This document shows positions 15,942-22,554 of a stretch of DNA of 34,839 nucleotides, piece by piece. The stretch is from contig CANPJT010000008.1 in the NCBI GenBank assembly GCA_947574255.1, forward strand, positions 1 through 34,839, given 5' to 3'. Under the pieces are notes generated by a model. It was given only the letters and a program-made list of their open reading frames with translations. It was not told where the DNA came from and made no database searches. The position numbers were made by a program, and so were the translations under genes. Position 1 is the stretch's first letter. The number at the start of each line of letters is the position of its first letter. This DNA comes from an uncultured Mycoplasmatota bacterium. Its GTDB lineage: Bacteria; Bacillota_I; Bacilli_A; RF39; UBA660.

Positions 15942-17318
15942 TTAGTTTTCACTAACATTCCAATAAATTTTTAAAGTATTACCATCTACAACTATTTTAT
16001 CTAATAATTGTTCTATGATATTTCGTTTTTCTTTAAACTCAAGTGTATTCCAAACACTTTCTAAATTTTTTATTTTATCATAAGTTTTTGTTACTCTTTC
16101 TTTTTCTTTTATATCCTTTAACTCACTCAGTATATTCGACTTTTCATGAATTTTTTTAGCAAGTTCGCATTTTATCTCTACATTTGCTATATTATCTGAA
16201 AGTAACTGAATCAAGTTTTCAATTTTTTTCTGTGTCTTATCAAGTCTTATATTAAGCTCATCCACAACGTTTGTTTTAGATAAACCAAAAGTACTCCTAA
16301 ATAATTCTTCATTTAAAGACATGACAAATAATTGTTTTAAGAAGCTATCCTCAATTTCAAAACTATCAAGTCTTATATTATTACAATTCGGATCTTTGAT
16401 TAGTTTCGGTTTACTCTTTTGCCTAGAATAGCAATAACAAATAATTCTTTGTCCCCATTTTTGGTAACGATACTTTGCTCCACAATTACCACAATAAATT
16501 TTTCCTGATAACAAATAATGTCTTGCATGCTTGTTTTTACTTCTTTGTTTTTCTATTATCTGTAATTGCTGATATTCTTCTTCACTAATTACTGCCTCAT
16601 GCTTACCATCATAAAGTTCACCTTTGAATGGAATTTTCCCTAAATTAGTTTTAGAACTTAATATACCTTGAATCCATGCTTCATCATATCCTGTTACTTT
16701 AGAAAGTTCATTATAACTATATCCTTGAAGTCTTAATGTTTTCATTAAATCAAAGATGACTTTTCTTTCTTCATTAACAACAAGCATACCTGCTTCTTTA
16801 TCGTAATCATAAGCGAAAGGAGTTTTACCTCCACCTCGCCAATATCCATTTTCAGCTCGTTTTTTAAGACCAATTCTAGTACGCTCTAAAATAGTTTCTC
16901 TTTCAAGTTGTGCAAATACTGATAATATTCCAATCATTGCCTTACCAAATGGAGTAGTTGTATCAAAACTTTCTCTAACAGAGATAAAACCAACTTCATT
17001 ATTATTAAATACTTCTTCAATTAAATATAAAGTGTCTTTTTGACTACGAGATAGTCTATCTAGTTTGAAAACTAAAACCGTATCAATTTTTCCATCTTCA
17101 CAGTCTTTTATTAACTTCCTAATTGCAGGTCTTTCTAAGTTCTTACCACTAAATCCTGGATCAGCATATAATTCATAATCAGACCATCCTTGACTCTTTA
17201 AATAACCTTCTAATGATTCTATTTGTGCCTCTATTGAATATCCATCGACTTGAGCATCTGTTGATACACGAACATAAAGAGCTTTAATTTTTTTTACTTC
17301 TGCTTTTATATCGTTAAT
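15942..17318 (-). CDS. Large serine recombinase/integrase (AUU start)
   Basis: 458-aa integrase. The N-terminal resolvase domain carries the nucleophile S19 in LYVRVSTDAQ, then GFSGKNLERPAI, VFKLDRLSRS and AQLERETILERTRIGLK. A recombinase domain follows, then a zinc ribbon (YCGNCGAKY with later Cys), and a coiled coil (about 350-420). The resolvase domain is in frame and intact from 17318, where an ATT codon lies 7 nt after a perfect GGAGG. No ATG, GTG or TTG occurs between the upstream stop and Met128 (16937). Met128 would delete the catalytic domain, so AUU is the likely start. It would catalyse attP x attB integration, and excision if a directionality factor exists. Confidence 0.9.
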   Translation of the reverse strand: MNDIKAEVKKIKALYVRVSTDAQVDGYSIEAQIESLEGYLKSQGWSDYELYADPGFSGKNLERPAIRKLIKDCEDGKIDTVLVFKLDRLSRSQKDTLYLIEEVFNNNEVGFISVRESFDTTTPFGKAMIGILSVFAQLERETILERTRIGLKKRAENGYWRGGGKTPFAYDYDKEAGMLVVNEERKVIFDLMKTLRLQGYSYNELSKVTGYDEAWIQGILSSKTNLGKIPFKGELYDGKHEAVISEEEYQQLQIIEKQRSKNKHARHYLLSGKIYCGNCGAKYRYQKWGQRIICYCYSRQKSKPKLIKDPNCNNIRLDSFEIEDSFLKQLFVMSLNEELFRSTFGLSKTNVVDELNIRLDKTQKKIENLIQLLSDNIANVEIKCELAKKIHEKSNILSELKDIKEKERVTKTYDKIKNLESVWNTLEFKEKRNIIEQLLDKIVVDGNTLKIYWNVSEN

Positions 17319-17418
17319 ATTTTTTCCTCCTTCTTTTATAAAAGCATTTTTTGTAAAAAAACTTGCAACTACATAATACCATTTTTATACAAAAATGAGA
17401 TGCTTATAGTTTTTATTT

Positions 17419-17535
17419 TCATGCCTCTTTTAAATACTTTTTTAATAATGTATATATTAAACGAGAATTTAAAATTATTTCTTTTGGATTAATTTCCTTT
17501 CCTTCTTTATTGTAGTTCTCGACCATTAAATTCAT
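17419..17535 (-). CDS. 38-aa ORF upstream of the recombinase
   Basis: A short protein (MNLMVENYNKEGKEINPKEI at its start, ending LLKKYLKEA) preceded by GAGAGGAG with 8-nt spacing to the ATG at 17535. It is charged, helical and lies 100 bp upstream of the recombinase start on the same strand, probably in the same transcript. Its function is unknown. Small basic proteins beside serine integrases are sometimes recombination directionality factors, but nothing in this sequence proves that. Confidence 0.5.
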   Translation of the reverse strand: MNLMVENYNKEGKEINPKEIILNSRLIYTLLKKYLKEA

Positions 17536-17586
17536 ATAAACAACTCCTCTCTAAATTATATTTTTAAGACTCAAGACTGATTACAT

Positions 17587-17626
17587 CAAAAAAAGACTAA
17601 TTAGAAATTCTACTTTCTAATGAGCC
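17587..17626 (-). terminator. Intrinsic terminator of the transglutaminase-like gene
   Basis: On the minus strand GGCT-C-ATTAGAAA and TTTCTAAT-T-AGTC form a long stem with a 6-nt loop (17595-17626), followed by seven or more Ts. It lies 84 nt after the stop at 17710. Confidence 0.75.
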
Positions 17627-17709
17627 TTTATAATCCGCCAAATACTGGATATACTTTTATTTAAACCTTAACACTAATAGTTGAAACATATACTTTCCCA
17701 TTTTACATC

Positions 17710-18267
17710 TCATAATTTTATAAATTTACTATTATTTATATGTTCTCTCATTTCATATCCGTTTATATGGTATTTAGGTTTATTATACTGATAAATGAGT
17801 ATATTTTTCTCATCAAAACTTTTAGATATCATACCACATATAATAGCATTTTTTATCCATATAACTTTAAAATCAGTTAATAAATTATTTAGATTGTTGT
17901 ATTCACGAATTCCACTATAATAACAATCCTTATGTTGAAACATCGGTTCAAACCAATATAGTTTATTATCTTTATAATAAACTAAAATTGTATGGCTTGA
18001 ACAACCTTTTCCATCTTCATACAATAGATAATAAGTTTCATATCTCAAATTCGTCATGTTTTTAAAATAGTCTCTATATAATTCTGTCCTATCCCAACAT
18101 ATTCCTAATTTACTATACATTAGTTCTTTAGGTGATTGTAATGAATATGATTCACCATCATTGACACCTTCATGTTTTTTTCCATCTTGATCAATCCAAC
18201 CATAATTAAATTCTTTTTGACAATATTCAAAAAATTCTTCAATTGTGCTCATATTATATTTTTTCAT
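17710..18267 (-). CDS. Transglutaminase-like cysteine peptidase-fold protein
   Basis: 185-aa cytoplasmic protein with the layout of bacterial transglutaminase-like proteins: a helical start, LQSPKELMYSKLGICWDRTEL with candidate nucleophile C57, SSHTILVYY with H92, and YWFEPMFQH with acidic residue E107. The spacing of C-H-E fits the papain-like catalytic triad of this fold. Such proteins act as proteases, transglutaminases or deamidases; the substrate here is unknown. The frame opens at 18288, but AAAGGTGG lies between that codon and the ATG at 18267, which I take as the start. It has its own promoter and terminator and is cargo of the mobile element. Confidence 0.75.
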   Translation of the reverse strand: MKKYNMSTIEEFFEYCQKEFNYGWIDQDGKKHEGVNDGESYSLQSPKELMYSKLGICWDRTELYRDYFKNMTNLRYETYYLLYEDGKGCSSHTILVYYKDNKLYWFEPMFQHKDCYYSGIREYNNLNNLLTDFKVIWIKNAIICGMISKSFDEKNILIYQYNKPKYHINGYEMREHINNSKFIKL

Positions 18268-18292
18268 ATAAAAACCACCTTTAATCATTTAA

Positions 18293-18301
18293 ATTATACC
18301 A
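18293..18301 (-). promoter_or_regulatory. Extended -10 promoter of the transglutaminase-like gene
   Basis: On the minus strand TGG precedes TATAAT (18298-18293), 25 nt from the start codon. A weak TTCAAA lies 18 nt further upstream. The rest of the 265-bp gap up to 18532 holds the terminator of the next gene and no ORF. Confidence 0.55.
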
Positions 18302-18491
18302 TTTTTTCACTTGATGTTTGAACATAACCTAAAACCATTCTAATTCTTCATACAATAAGCTCATTATTTTTTAGCCTATTACTCTTGACATAATAAAACA
18401 TCAATTGTATTTTTGGAAGACTACTTACAACATATATCTTTATTGAACTAACACAAATACAAAGAAAAATTTATTTTGCTTTAAACAAATT

Positions 18492-18524
18492 AAAAAAAGT
18501 CTAACCTTTTTCAATTAGACTTTT
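18492..18524 (-). terminator. Intrinsic terminator of the surface protein gene
   Basis: AAAAGTCTAA and TTAGACTTTT form a 10-bp stem (18495-18524), followed on the minus strand by a T-run. It begins 8 nt after the stop codon at 18533. Confidence 0.8.
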
Positions 18525-18532
18525 AACATACT

Positions 18533-21196
18533 TTAATTTATTTCTATTCTTTCAACTAATTTAACATTCTTTTCATTTTTATCTGTAGCATTTATTGTTA
18601 ATTGATAAATCCCTGTTGGTAATGTATAATTTTGAATTTTAATACTAACTTTTTTAGGAATATCATTATTTATTATATATAATAATTTATTAGGAAGAGA
18701 ACCTGTTTCTACCACAGATAATTCTATATCATCCGAAATTATATTATACAAAACGTCTTCATTAAATTCAATTTCAATTGTATTATTAGTATATTTAAAA
18801 CTAGTTATTTTCAAAATACTATCGGTTGTAGGCGGAACTTGCTCTACAAACTCTGGAATTTTATAATGATCAACGAAACCTACACGATAATTTCCAACAT
18901 CATCAATAAATAATGCCCAAATTCTGGTATATTTAGTAACTTCAACATTACTTAAATCTATATCAATAGTATTAGCACCAGTATTTAATCTTTGCTTATT
19001 ACTTTTTATCTTTCCAGTTATAACATCACTTGCAAATGGCGTAGTTGAATTATAATCATATATTCCGCCATTCCATTCATAAATACCATAATATACTTCT
19101 CCTGACTCATCAGAATTAAACGTAAATTGTGCAGAATTAAGAGAATTTCTAACTACTCCATCAACTGCTCCAGTAATTACTGGTGGATTCATATGTGTAA
19201 CAAAATCTTTTTCAATTACTTCGTTTTCTGATACCTGAATCTTTACTGTATATTCATTATCTTTATGACCATAATTGCTTGGAATATCTATTATATAAGT
19301 CAATAAATCTGGGCTAACAAAAAATTTTGCATCCTTTATAGTTAAACCACTATCACTTGGACAATGAATTTCAAAATCGTCTAAAGTTAATTCTTTTGCT
19401 GGTATACGATTTAATTTAAATACAAAATGATTACTAACTTCTTCTTTAGCATATACTATTGAATATTTACTCGGATTTTCTTCATTTATTTGACTTGCAA
19501 CTTCAAATGGCCCCTTTATCTCTGAAATATTATCAAAAAATCCTTCTATAGCATAATATAGATTATAACTTTTTTCAGCTTCTAAACCTTCTATAGCAAT
19601 GCCATTAAAACCAACTTTTACACTTTCAGACTTTCCATTTTGTTTTATATCCGATATATCTGGAACTTTTCTTGTATTAGATTCCTCTAAAATATAATAT
19701 AAATATCCACCTTCATCAACACCATACAATTTTAAAGTAGCTTTTTTATCAGAAACTCTTTCTATTACAACATCCGTCACTGTCGGATTAGCATAATCAG
19801 TCCCAAAATCTTTACTAATAATATTACCATTTGGCAAAGTAATATAAAGTCCATATGAATCATTTTTAAAATAGTTTGTAGTCAAAGTATATGTTTTATT
19901 ATCTTCAGTATATAAATTAAATAAACTAATATTTTTTCCAGCAGTACAAATTACTGATATATCTTTTAATGTCAAATCAACAGCCTCACTCAAAGTAAAA
20001 ACTACACTTCCTTGAGTTTTTGAAACTACATCCAATATTTTAATTTGTTCTTCCTTACGTATTAAATAATCTATACTTTCGCTAGCTTCTACTCCATTAG
20101 AAACCTCCAAATAAATTCTTGTATTATTAGCCTCTATTTTAGTATTATTAATAGTACCATTACCTGATACAGTCGTATTTTCTCCTAAATTATGAAAACT
20201 CTTAATTACATTTCCTTCACTTACACGAATTGTACTACTTTTCATATTTTTTAAACTTGCTACTGGAGCATTAATATTAATCTTAGCCCCATCTTTTAAA
20301 TTTTCCAAAACTCTAGTTTCTGCATTTACAATAATAACTCCATTTGTATTTAAAGATAAATTATCACTTGGAATATTTAATACTACCTCTGATGTGTTAT
20401 TAACATTTATATTTGGAACTTGATTTTCTCCGTTTATTTCAATATTACTATTTATTATAATAGAATCTATAGAACTACCATCTTGAAAATTAACTGTCGC
20501 ACCATCTAATGATTTATTAACCTTTTCTAATACCTTAAAAGCCATTGAAAAGAATTGTATTGGACTATCCATTACTAACATTGATGACATCGAAGTATTT
20601 ATAATATCCAATTGATATTTACTTGGATCTATCAAAATTAAATCATTTTGTATCTCGATATTTTCTAATACCAATTTAACATTTTCTTTAATTCCTGAAT
20701 CAATAGTAATTGTCTTATATTTTTTATTAGCTATTTTATAAACTCCATTTTTAATCATTTCCTTAGTAACAATTAAATCTTCAACCTTTTCTTCATCAGG
20801 ATTTTCTGGTTCACTAGGTTTTATATCCTCACTTGGTAATTCTGGTTTAACTGGCTTCTCAATAATGCTTGGTTTATTTATAGCACCAGGTTTCCCTTTA
20901 TTTACCACATTATAATTATCTTTTTGAGAAAAAACTTGTCCTGTTATGACCTTATTTTCTAATTCAGTATTAGAATCTTCGTTATCATTTTGATTATTAA
21001 TACTGTTATTACTATTATCTATATTATCAATGTCTTCATCTAAATAATTATTATTTTCATCTTTATCTATCGAATCTTGTTCATTTTGAATTGATTCTTG
21101 TGTATTATCCAATTTTAGATTAACAAACATTGCTGCAATCCCACCTAATACACCAATTATTATTAAAGTAAAAATTATTACTTTGATTTTTTTCAT
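18533..21196 (-). CDS. Membrane-anchored, beta-rich surface protein
   Basis: 887-aa extracellular protein. Residues 1-30 hold a basic start and one membrane span (KVIIFTLIIIGVLGGIAAMFV) without a clear cleavage site, so it is probably a type II signal anchor. Then comes an acidic Asn/Asp linker (about 35-80) and a Pro/Glu-rich stretch (PVKPELPSEDIKPSEPENPDEE). Residues ~150-400 are a repetitive, Asn-rich beta pattern like a beta-helix, followed by several Ig/fibronectin-like beta domains to the C-terminus. No LPXTG motif is present. The start at 21196 follows AAGGTGGGG; an earlier in-frame ATG at 21226 precedes that site. It is likely an adhesin or cell-surface stalk and the main cargo of the element. 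Confidence 0.75.
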   Translation of the reverse strand: MKKIKVIIFTLIIIGVLGGIAAMFVNLKLDNTQESIQNEQDSIDKDENNNYLDEDIDNIDNSNNSINNQNDNEDSNTELENKVITGQVFSQKDNYNVVNKGKPGAINKPSIIEKPVKPELPSEDIKPSEPENPDEEKVEDLIVTKEMIKNGVYKIANKKYKTITIDSGIKENVKLVLENIEIQNDLILIDPSKYQLDIINTSMSSMLVMDSPIQFFSMAFKVLEKVNKSLDGATVNFQDGSSIDSIIINSNIEINGENQVPNINVNNTSEVVLNIPSDNLSLNTNGVIIVNAETRVLENLKDGAKININAPVASLKNMKSSTIRVSEGNVIKSFHNLGENTTVSGNGTINNTKIEANNTRIYLEVSNGVEASESIDYLIRKEEQIKILDVVSKTQGSVVFTLSEAVDLTLKDISVICTAGKNISLFNLYTEDNKTYTLTTNYFKNDSYGLYITLPNGNIISKDFGTDYANPTVTDVVIERVSDKKATLKLYGVDEGGYLYYILEESNTRKVPDISDIKQNGKSESVKVGFNGIAIEGLEAEKSYNLYYAIEGFFDNISEIKGPFEVASQINEENPSKYSIVYAKEEVSNHFVFKLNRIPAKELTLDDFEIHCPSDSGLTIKDAKFFVSPDLLTYIIDIPSNYGHKDNEYTVKIQVSENEVIEKDFVTHMNPPVITGAVDGVVRNSLNSAQFTFNSDESGEVYYGIYEWNGGIYDYNSTTPFASDVITGKIKSNKQRLNTGANTIDIDLSNVEVTKYTRIWALFIDDVGNYRVGFVDHYKIPEFVEQVPPTTDSILKITSFKYTNNTIEIEFNEDVLYNIISDDIELSVVETGSLPNKLLYIINNDIPKKVSIKIQNYTLPTGIYQLTINATDKNEKNVKLVERIEIN

Positions 21197-21778
21197 ATAT
21201 ACCCCACCTTCATAATATTCTTTCACAAAATCACAAAAAAGTCAACAAAAATCTTTCATTTTACTTCAAAAAATTACTATCAATTAACTCCGCACTTTCT
21301 ATAATAAATTATTCTAGATAAAATATTGTGTTACTACTTAAATATATCTTATCTTTATATGAAATTAAACCTAGATTTATTTTACTTAAAAGAATTCCTT
21401 GTACCATAATCTCATCAATTTCAAATAACTTTTATAATTATTGGTAACTATAACTTTGAATCCTAAGCAACTTTATCATATCAAATATTTTTTTACTATA
21501 AGGAACTGCCACCTTTCAATAAATTATATTTTTTTATATAAGAGTAATAACTAAAATATTTAAAAATTCAATTACAAATTTTTAATTTATACTCTATTCA
21601 TTTTTAAGATTTCTATCTTAAAATTCTTCATAGCTTTACTCCACTTTTAATCAAAAACAACGTTATTAAATATTTTAGGACTTATCTTATATTACTTTTC
21701 TCTTTTATTTCTTCCAAAAATTCACAAGATTTTAAACAAGAAAGCTTTTTTATAAGTTCTCCCTATATGTCTTAGAGC
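21197..21778. other. Non-coding right end of the element
   Basis: About 580 bp with no ORF longer than some 20 codons with a ribosome binding site. It must hold the promoter of the surface protein gene and ends in the right attachment half-site. I see no tRNA, repeat array or clear gene remnant. Confidence 0.5.
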
Positions 21779-21795
21779 GGAGTAATTATGGGTGA
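21764..21795. other. Right attachment junction of the serine-recombinase element
   Basis: Element sequence TATATGTCTTAGAGC ends at GG (21779-21780), and the chromosome resumes as AGTAATTATGGGTGAG, the next permease codons. TATGTCTTAG is the perfect inverse of CTAAGACATA at the left junction. Confidence 0.8.
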
Positions 21796-21955
21796 GTTTT
21801 TAGTAAGTAAAAAAGGTATAGGATATCTAATAATTTATGGAACTCAAATATTTAATTTAAGCATAGTAATGAGTGGCATTATAATACTAATTTTAATTTC
21901 ATTTATTCTATATGAAATAATAGATAAAATTGAAAAAAAACTATTAAATAAATAA
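21782..21955 (+). pseudogene. ABC importer permease, 3' part
   Basis: 57 codons (VIMGEFLVSKKGIGYLIIYG and on to EKKLLNK) matching the C-terminus of nitrate/sulfonate-type permeases ('V.GEf..s..GlGyli'), with the last two membrane spans. They continue the frame of the 5' part at 15291-15902 exactly. The fragment has no ribosome binding site of its own, although an ATG occurs at 21788. A terminator follows, which was the end of the original three-gene operon. Confidence 0.9.
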
Positions 21956-21983
21956 AAGTAAACACAAAAGGTTTACTTTTTTT
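21955..21983. terminator. Terminator of the ABC operon, shared with the convergent gene
   Basis: AAAGTAAAC and GTTTACTTT form a 9-bp stem (21955-21979), followed by a T-run on the plus strand and an A-run on the other side. It separates the permease end from the minus-strand gene ending at 21982. Confidence 0.8.
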
Positions 21984-22353
21984 AAGCCAATTTAGGGCTA
22001 ACATCTAAATCCTCAGAATTATCTAATTCTACTTCCATTTTATATATTAACAACATATTATATACTTCTACAAAAAAACGATACATATCTATAGAAAAAT
22101 GATAAGAACCTATTAAAGATTTAATTTCTTTTAATGCAAAGAATTTTTGTTCTTCTGAAAACATCCCTAAATAACTAAATTTAACAGCCGCACTATAAAA
22201 ATTTTCGATATTTTTTATATCATCAGCATTTAAATATGATAAATCTTGCCCTTTAAAAATATTTGCTTTAATTTTTTCGTAAGTATATAAAATTGATAAT
22301 GATACAAAATCATCTATTTTATACTTTTCAATTATATTTTTATATTTTCCCAT
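21982..22353 (-). CDS. Hypothetical helical protein beside the type VII locus
   Basis: 123-aa all-helical, Tyr/Phe-rich protein with no signal peptide, ending in a short acidic tail (ELDNSEDLDVSPKLA). GAGAGGAT precedes the ATG. It is the last minus-strand gene of the secretion locus but is separated from the Clp-like gene by a terminator, so it has its own promoter. An ATGGT/ACCAT dyad lies 40-50 nt upstream. No family is recognised; a chaperone or regulator for the locus is only a guess. Confidence 0.6.
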   Translation of the reverse strand: MGKYKNIIEKYKIDDFVSLSILYTYEKIKANIFKGQDLSYLNADDIKNIENFYSAAVKFSYLGMFSEEQKFFALKEIKSLIGSYHFSIDMYRFFVEVYNMLLIYKMEVELDNSEDLDVSPKLA

Positions 22354-22389
22354 TATTTATCCTCTCTAGTCCCCCTCAAACAACGAACA

Positions 22390-22405
22390 ATGGTGATACT
22401 ACCAT
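22390..22405. promoter_or_regulatory. Possible operator dyad upstream of the 123-aa gene
   Basis: ATGGT-GATACT-ACCAT is a perfect 5-bp inverted repeat in the short promoter region of the gene starting at 22353. It is small enough to be chance. Confidence 0.25.
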
Positions 22406-22435
22406 AAAACGTTCTAAAAGTAAAGAATTAATTTA

Positions 22436-22466
22436 AACAAAAAGTCTAGAAAGCGTTCTAGACTTT
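22436..22466 (-). terminator. Intrinsic terminator of the Clp-like gene
   Basis: AAAGTCTAGAA and TTCTAGACTTT form a perfect 11-bp stem with a 4-nt loop (22441-22466), 89 nt after the Clp-like stop codon. A short T-rich tract follows on the minus strand. Confidence 0.8.
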
Positions 22467-22554
22467 AAAAATAAAGTAATTTATGCTTTGACCATAAACA
22501 CTTAATAATGTGTAATACTATCATAATTGCAATTATCTATTTATTACTTACTAA

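Larger units (their letters stand above)
15902..21780. mobile_element. 5.9-kb integrative element with large serine recombinase
   Basis: The segment between the two GG dinucleotides (15900-15901 and 21779-21780) is 5,879 bp. Removing it rejoins the permease gene in frame as ATT-GGA-GTA-ATT-ATG (SLIG-VIMGE). Joining its ends gives an attP with 10-bp perfect inverted arms (TATGTCTTAG / CTAAGACATA) around AGCGGAAA, centred on the shared GG. This is what large serine recombinases use. All its genes lie on the minus strand: recombinase, 38-aa ORF, transglutaminase-like protein and surface protein. No relaxase, replication or phage structural genes are visible, so it is a small non-conjugative element that may be excisable. 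Confidence 0.88.

Noticed and set aside
15942-16937. Truncated or frameshifted recombinase starting at 16937
   Set aside because: The same frame stays open upstream through a complete resolvase domain to 17318, so the gene is intact with an unusual start codon.
21788-21955. Independent small membrane protein gene starting at the ATG at 21788
   Set aside because: It has no ribosome binding site and matches the C-terminus of the interrupted permease in frame.
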